Of a stretch of DNA of 64,000 nucleotides, positions 31,368-40,101 are shown piece by piece. The number at the start of each line of letters is the position of its first letter. The stretch's first letter is position 1. A program made the position numbers and the translations under genes. The stretch covers positions 2,317,501 through 2,381,500 of the forward strand of contig NZ_CP106753.1 of NCBI RefSeq assembly GCF_025642115.1, in the 5' to 3' direction. The notes beneath the pieces were generated by a model. That model was not told the DNA's origin, did no database searches, and worked only from the letters and a program-made list of their open reading frames with translations. Source of the DNA: Chitiniphilus purpureus. GTDB taxonomy: Bacteria > Pseudomonadota > Gammaproteobacteria > Burkholderiales > Chitinibacteraceae.

Positions 31368-31441
31368 GTAACGACATGGACAGAACATGTTGTCCAAGAC
31401 GAGAAGCCGGGCAAATCGCCGCGGCAAATAGGAGAAATAAA
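31368..31441 (+). repeat. Duplicated leader, copy 2
   Basis: Second copy of the 74-base leader, upstream of the 77-aa gene. Four of the five differences would be nonsynonymous if the segment were translated, so selection appears to act on the RNA or DNA rather than on a peptide. Confidence 0.7.
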
Positions 31442-31675
31442 ATGGCAACCACCCGCGCCGCCAAGACCATCCAATACGAGGTAGAAATTGCCTACGAAGA
31501 GTATCAGGCAGAGTACATCCCCTGCTCGGGGAAAGCAGAGGTGGTAAAAATTGCGCAGAAAGAGGCAGTGAAGGCCGGGCAGAAGGTTTTTGTTTGTTGG
31601 TTCCGCCCTAGCGACGGACAAAGGGGGTATCTCAACCGGGATGGTGCCTACGAAATCACTGGGAAAGCTTGGTAA
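31442..31675 (+). CDS. Small basic phage protein
   Basis: This 77-aa protein has an Ala/Thr N-terminus followed by a compact strand-helix-strand unit (IQYEVEIAYEEYQAEYIPCS, VVKIAQKEAVKAGQKVFVCW) and a C-terminal RDGAYEITGKAW. It shares its leader with the gene upstream and ends 5 bases before a terminator. Function unknown. Confidence 0.6.
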   Translation: MATTRAAKTIQYEVEIAYEEYQAEYIPCSGKAEVVKIAQKEAVKAGQKVFVCWFRPSDGQRGYLNRDGAYEITGKAW

Positions 31676-31680
31676 CACTC

Positions 31681-31701
31681 GCCCCGCTCCGGCGGGGCTT
31701 T
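31681..31701 (+). terminator. Terminator after the 77-aa gene
   Basis: GCCCCGC pairs with GCGGGGC around TCCG, followed by TTT. The T-run is short, so readthrough is possible. Confidence 0.75.
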
Positions 31702-31715
31702 GCACTGGGGGGCTT

Positions 31716-32102
31716 ATGGCCAGTACTCGCTATCAAATCCGCATCCCTGATCGCATGGCCGCCGTGCTGGGCGATGTCGCGGAAAACGAAATATCTGGGC
31801 GTATCGCCGACGTGCTCGATCGCTACCAGCATATCATCGGCGAAGCGCAGCAGCGCCTGCTTGCGCAACTGTCGCCGCTGGACCAGGCAATGATCCGCGC
31901 CGCCTGCCAGAGCTGGGCCACCCGCACCACGCCGGCCAGGATCCTGGTCGGCGGCATTGTCGCCGAACTGGAGGATGCTGCCGAGGATGGCGGCGACCTT
32001 TCCAGCATCGACCCGGTCAACGTAGAGGCGCTGGTCAGTCGCATCGCCGCGCTGTCGTCCGCCGACCAGATCGCTCTGATCGAGTGGTTGGAGCGACAGT
32101 AA
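31716..32102 (+). CDS. Helical phage protein, possibly DNA-binding
   Basis: This 128-aa protein starts with a strand (TRYQIRIPDRMAAVLG) that resembles a ribbon-helix-helix entry, followed by several helices (AENEISGRIADVLDRYQHII..SADQIALIEWLERQ). The ATG at 31716 lies shortly after the terminator. Its stop overlaps the next start (TAATG). No clear family. Confidence 0.55.
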   Translation: MASTRYQIRIPDRMAAVLGDVAENEISGRIADVLDRYQHIIGEAQQRLLAQLSPLDQAMIRAACQSWATRTTPARILVGGIVAELEDAAEDGGDLSSIDPVNVEALVSRIAALSSADQIALIEWLERQ

Positions 32103-32872
32103 TGCCGGCCGCACGAAACCTGATTGGCGAGCGCTACGGCAAATTGGTGGTGATTGAGCGCGTCGCCAAACTGGCCAAGGGGTTCCTGTGGCGGTGCCGC
32201 TGTGACTGCGGCAACGTGTGCGATGTCCCGCAGTACCGCTTGCCCTGTACCGCCAGCGCCATCCGCCACCGGCGCGACCTAGTCACTGCCTGCGACGCGT
32301 GCCGGCTGACCCGAGAGTGCGCGGTATGCGGCCAGGCCTTCCATGCGCCCAATGGTCAGACTACCTGCTCGGAGACGTGCAGGGTGGAGCGCATCCGCCG
32401 GGAGCAACTGGCGCACTACTACAAGCGGGCGGCTCAGGACCCGGAACTCAACCGGACCCGCCACGCTATGGCCAAGGCGCGCGCTGCCGCTGACCCTGTA
32501 GTGGCCGAGCGGCGACGCGAGGTAGCACAGGCCGCGCATCGCCGACGCACTGAGAAAATCCGCAACGACCCCGAACTGCATGCGGCCAAATTGGCATGGC
32601 AGCGCGCGCATTACGCCGCCCACCGTGACGAGATTCAGGCCAGGCGCCATGAGCGCCTCGCGCACATGACGCCCGCGCAACATGCGCGCTGGATGGAGAT
32701 GGTGAGGCGGCACGGACGAGCCTATCGGCGGCAATGGCGCGACGAACTGCAATCCAATCCTGAGGCCCATCAGAAGTACCTCGACCTGCAGCGCGAATAC
32801 CGCCGGCAGCGTGCGTTACGCCAGTTGGTCGGCGTGGGCGCGGAACTGATCAAACGGAGCAACGATAAATGA
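32102..32872 (+). CDS. Zinc-ribbon basic protein, AP2/HNH-type N-terminus
   Basis: This 256-aa protein opens with GERYGKLVVIERV and RCRCDCGN, the N-terminal module often found in phage HNH or AP2-like DNA-binding proteins. A second Cys pair follows (CAVCGQAF..CSETCR), and then a long, strongly basic helical region rich in Arg, Ala and His. I see no HNH catalytic motif, so it is more likely a DNA-binding protein than a nuclease. Confidence 0.6.
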   Translation: MPAARNLIGERYGKLVVIERVAKLAKGFLWRCRCDCGNVCDVPQYRLPCTASAIRHRRDLVTACDACRLTRECAVCGQAFHAPNGQTTCSETCRVERIRREQLAHYYKRAAQDPELNRTRHAMAKARAAADPVVAERRREVAQAAHRRRTEKIRNDPELHAAKLAWQRAHYAAHRDEIQARRHERLAHMTPAQHARWMEMVRRHGRAYRRQWRDELQSNPEAHQKYLDLQREYRRQRALRQLVGVGAELIKRSNDK

Positions 32873-33771
32873 CAGGCATTACTGCATACGTGCCCAGCGG
32901 GCAGCTGTTGGAACTGACCACGATGTCCACCCAGCAGCTGCGCGGCGAGCTGGCGAAAATTCTGCAGGTGTCGGCCAAACAGTTGATCTATTTGGCTGCG
33001 GTCTGGGCTGAGTTGGAGCGCCGCGGCGAGGATATGTCCGAACTGCGCAGCGGGATGGGGCAGTACCTCCCCATGATCGCAGCCGGAACCATTGACGCCG
33101 AGGCAGTGGTACGCCACGCCGGCAATAAAACCCTGCTCAAGGCCCTGGCTACCCTGCCAGCATCGCAACAGCGGGCTTTGGTGGCCGACGGCCATATTCG
33201 TGTGATCGAGATGGGCGCAGGCGGTGAGCCAGTCGAGCGCCTGCTCCCGCTGGGCAGTCTGCGATCGGCAGAGGTCAAGCGCCTGATCCGAGGCGGGCGT
33301 GTACTGAGCGCAGACGAGCAGCGCGCGGAGCTGCCTGACCCTGTGACGCCGTCGACCAACTGGTGGCATATCGATCACGACGCCGGCCATTTGGTGGTGG
33401 GTCGCACCCGGCGCATCCCGCTCGCCGACATCATGCAAGCGATATCGAGCAGTCGTGGCAGATTCTCGCCGGCGGAAAGGGCGTTGATCAGAGAGATGTA
33501 CCAGCAAGGCGAAACGCTGAGCGAGATCACCCGCAAAACGGGGAGGTCATATCTCTCAGTCCGCCGGGTGTTGCAGCGGGATGGCCTGTCCATGCCTGAG
33601 CGGAGCGATATGTACACTAGCGAGGAGGATCAGCTCATTCGGGATCTCTACTCCACCGAGACGGCTGACGCCATTGCGGCGCGGCTGCAACGGACGCCTG
33701 GTGCGATCAGGGCGCGTATCCGCCAACTGGGCCTGCGAAAGCCGAGAAAGGCTACCGCCGAGCAGATGTGA
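32869..33771 (+). CDS. Putative regulator with Myb-like HTH
   Basis: This 300-aa protein has a helical N-terminal half with a ParB-like flavour (QQLRGELAKILQVSAKQLIY, then GNKTLLKALATLPASQQRAL). The C-terminal half holds two HTH-like segments: SPAERALIREMYQQGETLSE with ITRKTGRSYLSVRRVLQ, and a Myb/SANT-like YTSEEDQLIRDLYSTETADA. It is probably a DNA-binding regulator of phage transcription. A gene for an XRE protein follows. Confidence 0.6.
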   Translation: MTGITAYVPSGQLLELTTMSTQQLRGELAKILQVSAKQLIYLAAVWAELERRGEDMSELRSGMGQYLPMIAAGTIDAEAVVRHAGNKTLLKALATLPASQQRALVADGHIRVIEMGAGGEPVERLLPLGSLRSAEVKRLIRGGRVLSADEQRAELPDPVTPSTNWWHIDHDAGHLVVGRTRRIPLADIMQAISSSRGRFSPAERALIREMYQQGETLSEITRKTGRSYLSVRRVLQRDGLSMPERSDMYTSEEDQLIRDLYSTETADAIAARLQRTPGAIRARIRQLGLRKPRKATAEQM

Positions 33772-33781
33772 GCCCCGCACC

Positions 33782-33991
33782 ATGACACCGCAGCACCTCG
33801 CCGATTGGCGTCAGCGCATGGGCTGGACCCAGCAACAGGCCGCAGATGCGCTCGGCGTCGGCCGCAACACCTACATCAGCATGGAGTCTGGGCGGAGCTA
33901 TAACACCGGCCGGCCGCTTGTGATCGACCGGCGTACTGCTTTGGCATGCGCCGCGCTGGCTGAAGGGCTGACACCGATTGGCGAAATCTAG
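33782..33991 (+). CDS. XRE-family HTH protein
   Basis: This 69-aa protein is a single helix-turn-helix of the Cro/XRE type: LADWRQRMGWTQQQAADAL and GVGRNTYISMESGR. It resembles small regulators found just before late genes in Mu-like and lambdoid phages. It ends 43 bases before the first dyad promoter and may modulate it. Confidence 0.8.
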   Translation: MTPQHLADWRQRMGWTQQQAADALGVGRNTYISMESGRSYNTGRPLVIDRRTALACAALAEGLTPIGEI

Positions 33992-34033
33992 TCCCGGGGC
34001 CGCCTTTGGGGCCCACTTGAATGGCCAGATTTT

Positions 34034-34056
34034 CCAGTTTTCCCCCTAAAAACTGG
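34034..34056 (+). promoter_or_regulatory. Late promoter dyad 1
   Basis: CCAGTTTT and AAAACTGG form a dyad with a 7-base C-rich spacer. Downstream sequence GGACTGC and a GAGGAT element about 20 bases on are shared with copies 2 and 3. It precedes the gpW-like and portal genes. Confidence 0.8.
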
Positions 34057-34100
34057 ACTGCCATAGCGCGAGGATGGGCACTCTCTCCATGGAGTGCCCT

Positions 34101-34322
34101 ATGTCCATCGCCACTGACATGCTGGATCTGTACATCCAGGCCGAAAAAGACGTCCTGGGCGGAAAATCGGTCGAATTCAACGGCCGCCGCCTTACCCTGG
34201 AAAACCTCGCCGAGATCCGTGCTGGCCGGGTCGAATGGGAGCGTCGGGTCGCCGCCGAACGCCAGCCTGCGGGCGCGCCTCGCCTTGGGGGGCTCAGTTT
34301 CTCAGTCGCGCGGATGGACTGA
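34101..34322 (+). CDS. gpW-like head-tail joining protein
   Basis: This 73-aa protein matches the gpW family: MLDLYIQAEKDVLGGKSVEF, then NGRRLTLENLAEIRAGRVEW. gpW plugs the portal and joins head to tail. Its position directly before the portal gene agrees. GGAG lies upstream of the ATG, which favours 34101 over an earlier in-frame ATG. Confidence 0.85.
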   Translation: MSIATDMLDLYIQAEKDVLGGKSVEFNGRRLTLENLAEIRAGRVEWERRVAAERQPAGAPRLGGLSFSVARMD

Positions 34323-34324
34323 GC

Positions 34325-35836
34325 ATGAATCTCCTCGATCGGCTCATCGCCTGGGGCGCGCCGGAGCGCGCTATCCGGCGCCAAATGGCACGCAAGGTGT
34401 TGGCGCACTACGACGCCATCGACAAATCCGCGCCCCGTACCCGGCGGGTACGCCGCGATACGGCCAGCCCCGATATGATCGTGCAGCGCAGCGCAAGCGA
34501 GCTGCGCGCGTACGTCCGCGACCTGGAGCGCAACCACGACCTGACCCGTGGTGCGCTACGGGTGCTGGTCAACAACATCGTCGGCGCCACCGGTATCGGT
34601 ATCGAGCCGCAACCCCGGCGCACTGACGGTACCATCCACCAGGACTACGCCGCAGCGCTGCGCACGGCGTGGCAGGACTGGTGCCGCCGGCCCGAGGTGA
34701 CCCACAGCTACACCTGGCCGCAGGCACAGCGGATGCTGGCGCGCGCGTGGATCAGGGATGGTGAGTCGTTTGCACAGCACTTGATTGGCCCCATCGCCAG
34801 CCTCGATCACGGTACCCAGGTGCCGTATTCGCTGGAGCTGTTCGAGGCCGACATGATCCCCCTCGACTACGACGATGGCGATCGTATCCGCCAGGGGATT
34901 GAGCGCAATGGCTGGGGCAGGGCGGTCGGCTACTGGGTCTACCGCGACCATCCATTGCAATTCGGCACCTACCCCAGCCGGCAATACCTGCGCCGCATCG
35001 GCGCCGAGCGCATGCTGCATATCGCCACCACCGATCGCATTGGGCAGTTGCGCGGCGTGTCCGAGTTTGCCAGCGTGCTCACCCGCCTGGACGACATCAA
35101 AGATTACGAGGAGTCCGAGCGGATCGCAGCCAAGGTGGCCGCCATGCTCACCGCCTACGTCAAGCGCGGCACGCCGGACATGCACGATCCGGAATCGACA
35201 GCGCGCGACGAAGACGGCAACCCGATACCGCGCGAGTTGCGCCTGTCGCCGGGGATGATCCTGGATTCGCTGGCAGTGGGTGAGGAAATCGGGATGATCA
35301 AATCCGATCGCCCGAACCCCAACCTGATCACGTTCCGCCAGGGGCAGTTGCGCGCCGTCGCCGCCGGCATCGGCGCCAGCTACAGCAGCGTCAGCCGTGA
35401 CTACAACGGCACGTACTCTGCGCAGCGCCAGGAGCTGGTGGAGCAGTGGGTCCACTACGCAACTCTCGCCGACGAATTCGTATCGCAATGCGTACGGCCG
35501 GTCTGGGAGCAGTTCGTGCAGGTCGCGCACCTTTCGGGTGTCGCGCGCGTGCCGCGGGACGTGGTGCCGGGCAGTGTGGACGACTGCCTTTACATCGCCC
35601 AGTCCATGCCCTGGATCGATCCGCTGAAAGAGGCGCTGGCCTGGGAAAAACTCTGCCAAGCCGGTTTTGCCAGCGAAGTGGAAGCGATCCGCCGCCGCGG
35701 CGGCAATCCGGCCGACGTGCTGGAGCAGATTGCCACCTGGCGTGAGCGCGCGTCCGAGCGCGGGCTGCACTTCAGCAGCGCGGCGCCGCCACCGCCTGCA
35801 CCGGCCACCGCGCAGGAGGACGACGCGGACGAATAG
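34325..35836 (+). CDS. Portal protein (lambda family)
   Basis: This 503-aa protein is a lambda-type portal, forming the dodecameric ring through which DNA is packaged. Family segments include SASELRAYVRDLERNHDLTR, ALRVLVNNIVGATGIGIEP, DGESFAQHLIG and FEADMIPLDYDDG, then GASYSSVSRDYNGTYSAQRQ. It ends in a Pro/Ala-rich tail. The start at 34325 lies two bases after the gpW-like stop. Confidence 0.93.
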   Translation: MNLLDRLIAWGAPERAIRRQMARKVLAHYDAIDKSAPRTRRVRRDTASPDMIVQRSASELRAYVRDLERNHDLTRGALRVLVNNIVGATGIGIEPQPRRTDGTIHQDYAAALRTAWQDWCRRPEVTHSYTWPQAQRMLARAWIRDGESFAQHLIGPIASLDHGTQVPYSLELFEADMIPLDYDDGDRIRQGIERNGWGRAVGYWVYRDHPLQFGTYPSRQYLRRIGAERMLHIATTDRIGQLRGVSEFASVLTRLDDIKDYEESERIAAKVAAMLTAYVKRGTPDMHDPESTARDEDGNPIPRELRLSPGMILDSLAVGEEIGMIKSDRPNPNLITFRQGQLRAVAAGIGASYSSVSRDYNGTYSAQRQELVEQWVHYATLADEFVSQCVRPVWEQFVQVAHLSGVARVPRDVVPGSVDDCLYIAQSMPWIDPLKEALAWEKLCQAGFASEVEAIRRRGGNPADVLEQIATWRERASERGLHFSSAAPPPPAPATAQEDDADE

Positions 35837-35852
35837 GCAGGCTGCAGATATT

Positions 35853-35875
35853 CCAGTTTCTCCCCTAAAAACTGG
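35853..35875 (+). promoter_or_regulatory. Late promoter dyad 2
   Basis: CCAGTTT and AAACTGG separated by 9 bases, followed by the conserved GGACTGC and GAGACGAT elements. It precedes the protease-capsid gene. Confidence 0.82.
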
Positions 35876-35919
35876 ACTGCCCTTACGAGACGATAGGCCC
35901 ATCGCAACCGGAGACCGCG

Positions 35920-37965
35920 ATGGGCCAACCCACCCGCACCAATCCCTACCGCATCAAGGCCGCCGCCAACGGGCACCCCGCCGAAATCCTGATCTATGGC
36001 GACATCGGGTACAGCTGGTACGAGGAGTCCGTGGAGGCCGCGCAGTTCGTGCGCGACCTGTTCGCGCTCGACGCCAGCCAGATTGTGGTGCGGATCAACA
36101 GCTACGGCGGCAGCGTGGTCGATGGCATCGCCGTCTGCAATGCGTTGACCCGCCACCCGGCCACGATCGACATCAAGATCGACGGCGTCGCCGCCAGCAT
36201 CGCCAGCCTGATCGCCATGGCAGGCGACAGCATCGAGATCGCTGACAACGCGCAATTCATGCTGCACGCCCCATGGTCCCACATCTACGGCAACGCCGCG
36301 CAATTGCGCCAACACGCCGACATGCTGGATGGCTGGGCCGAATCGATGGCCGCCACCTACGCCCGCCGCACCGGCAAATCCACGGAGGAGGTGCAGGCTG
36401 ACTGGCTCGCCGATGGCAGAGACCATTGGCTGACGGCGGAGGAGGCAGTCGCGGCCGGGTTGGCTGATCGCGTCGTGGCCTCCGGCGCCGCCCACCCCGA
36501 TGACAGCGCCGCCGCGGCCATGGCCGGCCTTGCCCGTTTTCGCCCTCCTGCCGCGCTGCTCGCGCGCTGGGCGCCGCATCACCCCAACCCGGCGGCGGCC
36601 GCCGCCACACCCCAACAGGAGCAATCCATGCCCGATCCGACCCCCCCGGCGGCGCCGCAACCGTCCGCCGACGACATCAAAGCCCAGGCCCTGGCCGCCG
36701 ACAAGGCGCGCCGTGATGGCATCCGCGCCAGCTTCGCAAAATTTGGCCACATTGAGGGTGTTGTCACACTCCAGGCCACCTGCGAGGACGACCACAGCTG
36801 CACCCCTCAAGCCGCCGGCGAAAAGCTGTTGGCTTTGCTGGCCAAAGATGCCAAGCCCGTCAACGCAGTCGTCGTCGAAGACGAGCGCGACAAGCTGCGT
36901 GGCGCCGCCACTCAGGCCCTGCTGGCACGGGCGGGCATTTCCGACGAAAAAGGCCAGACTGTCCGCGCGGACAGCGCCAACCCGTTCCGCGGCCATACGC
37001 TGCTGGATCTGGCCCGCGCCGCGCTGGTGCGCGCCGGCATCCGCACCGACGGGATGGACAAGATGGCGCTGGTGGCGGCCGCCTTCACGCAATCGGGCAG
37101 CGATTTCCCGGTGCTGCTGGAAAACACTATGCACAAGGCGCTGCAGACCGGCTACGCCCTGGCGCCGGACACCTGGTCGCGTTTCTGCAAGCGCGGATCG
37201 GTCAGCGATTTCCGGTCGCACAAGCGCTATCGCCTGGGCAGCCTGGGCAACCTGGATGCGCTCAACGAGCTGGGCGAATTCCGCAGCAAGGCCATTCCTG
37301 ACGGCGAACGCTCCTCGATCGCCATCGGCACCAAGGGCAACCTGATCAACATCAGCCGCCAGGCCATCATCAACGATGATCTCGGGGTGTTCGTGGGGCT
37401 GGCCGAGCTGCTCGGGCGCAGTGCCCGCCGGTCCATCGAGGCCGACGTCTACGCGCTGCTGGCCAGCAATCCGGTGCTGGAGGACGGCATCCCACTGTTC
37501 CACGCTGACCACGGCAACCTGGGCGTGTCGTCTGCGCCGACGGTGCAGTCGTTCGAGGAGGCCCGTGTGCTGATGGCCAAGCAGATGGATATCAGCAGGA
37601 ACGACTACCTCGACTTGCGCCCTGCCATCTGGCTGGGCGGCATGGGACACGGCGGCGATGTCCGGGTGCTCAACGATGCCCAGTACGACCCGGACACCGT
37701 CAACAAGCTGCAGAAGCCCAACAAGGTGCGCGGGCTGGTCGGCGACGTCATCGATACCCCGCGCATTGCCGGCAGCGAGTGGTACCTGTTTGCCAGCCCC
37801 GCCGACGCGCCGGTGCTCGAAGTGGCCTTCCTGGATGGCCAGGACACGCCGTTCCTCGATATGGAGCGCGGCTTCGAGGTGGACGGCGCGCGCTACAAGG
37901 TACGGCTGGACTACGGCGTGGCGGCAGGCGACTACCGCGGCGCGATCAAGAACAACGGCGCCTGA
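35920..37965 (+). CDS. ClpP-like head maturation protease fused to Mu gpT-type major capsid protein
   Basis: This 681-aa fusion has an N-terminal ClpP/S49-like protease (residues about 1-195) with nucleophile Ser93 in GVAASIASL and His116 in MLHAPWS. A helical, charged linker (about 240-310) looks like a scaffold. The C-terminal major capsid domain resembles Mu gpT (VLLENTMHKALQTGYALAP, then KRYRLGSLGNLDALNELGEF). Self-cleavage would release capsid subunits during head maturation. An internal ATG at 36628 with AGGAG upstream could give a protease-free scaffold-capsid product of 445 aa. Confidence 0.9.
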   Translation: MGQPTRTNPYRIKAAANGHPAEILIYGDIGYSWYEESVEAAQFVRDLFALDASQIVVRINSYGGSVVDGIAVCNALTRHPATIDIKIDGVAASIASLIAMAGDSIEIADNAQFMLHAPWSHIYGNAAQLRQHADMLDGWAESMAATYARRTGKSTEEVQADWLADGRDHWLTAEEAVAAGLADRVVASGAAHPDDSAAAAMAGLARFRPPAALLARWAPHHPNPAAAAATPQQEQSMPDPTPPAAPQPSADDIKAQALAADKARRDGIRASFAKFGHIEGVVTLQATCEDDHSCTPQAAGEKLLALLAKDAKPVNAVVVEDERDKLRGAATQALLARAGISDEKGQTVRADSANPFRGHTLLDLARAALVRAGIRTDGMDKMALVAAAFTQSGSDFPVLLENTMHKALQTGYALAPDTWSRFCKRGSVSDFRSHKRYRLGSLGNLDALNELGEFRSKAIPDGERSSIAIGTKGNLINISRQAIINDDLGVFVGLAELLGRSARRSIEADVYALLASNPVLEDGIPLFHADHGNLGVSSAPTVQSFEEARVLMAKQMDISRNDYLDLRPAIWLGGMGHGGDVRVLNDAQYDPDTVNKLQKPNKVRGLVGDVIDTPRIAGSEWYLFASPADAPVLEVAFLDGQDTPFLDMERGFEVDGARYKVRLDYGVAAGDYRGAIKNNGA

Positions 37966-37992
37966 TCCGCCTGACCACTCAAGGAGTCTGAT

Positions 37993-38364
37993 ATGGCACG
38001 CAATTTCAAGCAGACCGGCGATGTGCTGGACTGGGTCAATCTCACCGGTGCCGCCGTCACCAGCAACAGCGTCGTCAAGGCCGGTGCCACGCTGGGCGTG
38101 GCGCTGGTCGACATCGCCCCTGGCGCCGTCGGTGCAGTGCGGATTCAGGGCGTGTTCGAGCTGCCCAAGGTCACCACCGCCGTCATCGCCCAGGGCGACC
38201 CGGTGCTGTGGGACGTCTCGGCCGGCAAATTCGATGCCAAGACTGCCGCCCCGGCTACGGGGGACGTATCCGGCGCCGCCGCAATGGCGTTTGCCGCGGC
38301 CGGCAATGGCGCCACCACGGTACTGATCCGGTTGACCGGCACGCCCGGGACGGTGGCGCCGTAA
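37993..38364 (+). CDS. DUF2190-like capsid decoration protein
   Basis: This 123-aa protein fits the DUF2190 family of small head proteins: MARNFKQTGDVLDWVNLTG, AVTSNSVVKAGATLGVALVD and GVFELPKV. It is rich in Ala, Val and Gly with beta structure throughout, consistent with a head decoration or stabilising protein encoded just after the capsid gene. Confidence 0.85.
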   Translation: MARNFKQTGDVLDWVNLTGAAVTSNSVVKAGATLGVALVDIAPGAVGAVRIQGVFELPKVTTAVIAQGDPVLWDVSAGKFDAKTAAPATGDVSGAAAMAFAAAGNGATTVLIRLTGTPGTVAP

Positions 38365-38669
38365 TGTTCGACGCCGCCCTGCGCCGCCTCAATGCCGCCG
38401 CTGCGCGCCGCCTCGCCAACGGGGTGGCGACGTTGCAGGGGCGCGACGTCCTCGGGCATTTCGACGCCGAGTATGCCGAGGCACTGGACTACGCCAGCGG
38501 GCGCCGCCCGGTATTTCAGTGCGACGCCGCGGCGCTGCCCGCGCTGCCGTTCGAGGGCGACGCCATCAGCATCCAGTCCACCGGCGGCGTACCGCTGTTC
38601 ACCGGCGTCATTCGCCGGGTTGAGCCGGACGGCGCGGGCTGGCTGGTGCTCTGGCTGCAGGAGCTGTAG
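38364..38669 (+). CDS. Head-tail attachment protein (gpFII-like)
   Basis: This 101-aa product overlaps the decoration gene by a TAATG junction. Its size, position and beta-rich second half (DAISIQSTGGVPLFTGVIRR, then WLVLWLQEL) fit the gpFII-type connector between portal complex and tail. No strict family motif is seen, so the call leans on order. Confidence 0.65.
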   Translation: MFDAALRRLNAAAARRLANGVATLQGRDVLGHFDAEYAEALDYASGRRPVFQCDAAALPALPFEGDAISIQSTGGVPLFTGVIRRVEPDGAGWLVLWLQEL

Positions 38670-38671
38670 CC

Positions 38672-39118
38672 ATGCACCTGCGTGCGCAAATCCGTACCGC
38701 ACTGGCCGCGCTGCTGCAGGGGCTGCCCAGCACGGGCACGCGGGTCTACCAGAGTCGTTCGCTGCCGGTGGACCCGGCCCACCTGGGCGGGCCCTGCCTG
38801 TTGGTGTGGTGCGGCGCCGAGCAGATCGACCAGACCCTGGCTGGGGCGCCGCAGTTGCGGCGGCAGGTCGAGGTGACCGCGCGCATTGTCGCCAAGGACA
38901 CCGCCAGCCTGGAGGACGTGCTCGACCAAGCCATCGCCGAGGTGGAGGCCGCCATTGCAGCCCAATTCACCGTCGGCGGCCTCATCCCCGCCGGGCTCCG
39001 CCTCGATCGCATCGACACCGGCATCGATCAGTCGCTTGAACGCCCTGTCGGCATGGCCCAGCTGACCTGGCGCGGCGAGTACTACACACAGCGGGGCAAC
39101 CCGCATCAATCCGCATAG
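38672..39118 (+). CDS. Tail terminator-like protein (gpU-like)
   Basis: This 148-aa protein lies at the gpU position, between the connector and the tail tube. It opens MHLRAQIRTALAALLQGLP and contains LRRQVEVTARIVAKDTASLE, EVEAAIAAQFTVGGLI and a final AQLTWRGEYYTQ, the pattern of minor tail U proteins that cap the tube. Family assignment is moderately secure. Confidence 0.72.
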   Translation: MHLRAQIRTALAALLQGLPSTGTRVYQSRSLPVDPAHLGGPCLLVWCGAEQIDQTLAGAPQLRRQVEVTARIVAKDTASLEDVLDQAIAEVEAAIAAQFTVGGLIPAGLRLDRIDTGIDQSLERPVGMAQLTWRGEYYTQRGNPHQSA

Positions 39119-39126
39119 GAGCCATC

Positions 39127-39783
39127 ATGTCCAACGTCTACATCCCCGCCGGGTCGAGGATTTTCATGCAGAGCGCCATCGGCGCCGCCCAGACCATCAC
39201 CGGCATTTCTGCGGCCAAGCCGCCCGTGGTCACCCATAGCGGCACCGACCCTGCCAACGGGGACTATGTGGTTCTGACCAACGTATTCGGCATGGGCCAG
39301 TTCGAGGACGCGCTGACCAAGGTCGCCAACGTCAACGCCGCGGCCAACACGTTCGAAATGCTCGACCAGGATGCCACCGGCTATCCCGCGTTCGTGTCCG
39401 GGCAATTTCAGGTGGTGACCCTGGGAACCGAAATCAGCACTGCCAGCGGATTCATGATGGATGGCGGCGAGCAGCAATTCGCCGAGTACAACTTGTTGTG
39501 GGACAAGATGACCCGCCGCATCCCCAGTACGCAGAGCCCGGTGGACACGAGAATTCCGTGCATATGGGACCCGTTCGACCCCTCATCGCAGGCGTTGCGT
39601 AACGCAGGCGATACTGGCCGCAAGCTCGCGTTCAAGATCCTGTTGCCCAGCGGTCTGGAGATCCTGTTCAGCGGCTATGTCGGCGCCTCAGGCCTGCCGT
39701 CGGCCCAGAACATCAACGAGGTCATGCAGACCACCGCCAGCATTTCCATGGCGTCCAAACCCCGCTACATCAAGCCGGTTTAA
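39127..39783 (+). CDS. Major tail tube protein
   Basis: This 218-aa beta-rich protein precedes the tail assembly chaperone genes. It has MSNVYIPAGSRIFMQSAIGA, VLTNVFGMGQFEDALTKVAN, TASGFMMDGGEQQFAEYNLL and a C-terminal TASISMASKPRYI. This is the tail tube subunit by sequence character and position. Confidence 0.82.
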   Translation: MSNVYIPAGSRIFMQSAIGAAQTITGISAAKPPVVTHSGTDPANGDYVVLTNVFGMGQFEDALTKVANVNAAANTFEMLDQDATGYPAFVSGQFQVVTLGTEISTASGFMMDGGEQQFAEYNLLWDKMTRRIPSTQSPVDTRIPCIWDPFDPSSQALRNAGDTGRKLAFKILLPSGLEILFSGYVGASGLPSAQNINEVMQTTASISMASKPRYIKPV

Positions 39784-39792
39784 GGAGGGCGC

Positions 39793-40101
39793 ATGTTCAA
39801 GCTCGACCCCAACCCGACGTTTTGGGTGCCCGTGGCGCTCAGCATTCCTGGCAGCACGCCGGTCAGCATCGACGTGCAGTTCCGCCACCTGGACCGCGAC
39901 GGTCTGGGGCGGTTTTTCGAGGGGCTGAAGGACCGCTCCGACGCGGAATCGCTCGCTGAGATCATCGTCGGCTGGGCGAAGGTCGACCAACCCTACAGCG
40001 CGGAGGCGCTCGACAGGCTGCTGCGCAACTACCACACCGCTGCCGGCGAACTGTTCGCGGCCTATCGCAAGGCGATGCTGGAGTCGCGCACAAAAAACTG
40101 A
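39793..40101 (+). CDS. Tail assembly chaperone G
   Basis: This 102-aa protein (FKLDPNPTFWVPVALSIPG, then RRL-type FFEGLKDRSDAESLAEI) is the short tail assembly chaperone made when no frameshift occurs. It ends in the A-rich slippery region. In lambda the G protein coats the tape measure with GT. Translation stops at 40099-40101. Confidence 0.88.
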   Translation: MFKLDPNPTFWVPVALSIPGSTPVSIDVQFRHLDRDGLGRFFEGLKDRSDAESLAEIIVGWAKVDQPYSAEALDRLLRNYHTAAGELFAAYRKAMLESRTKN

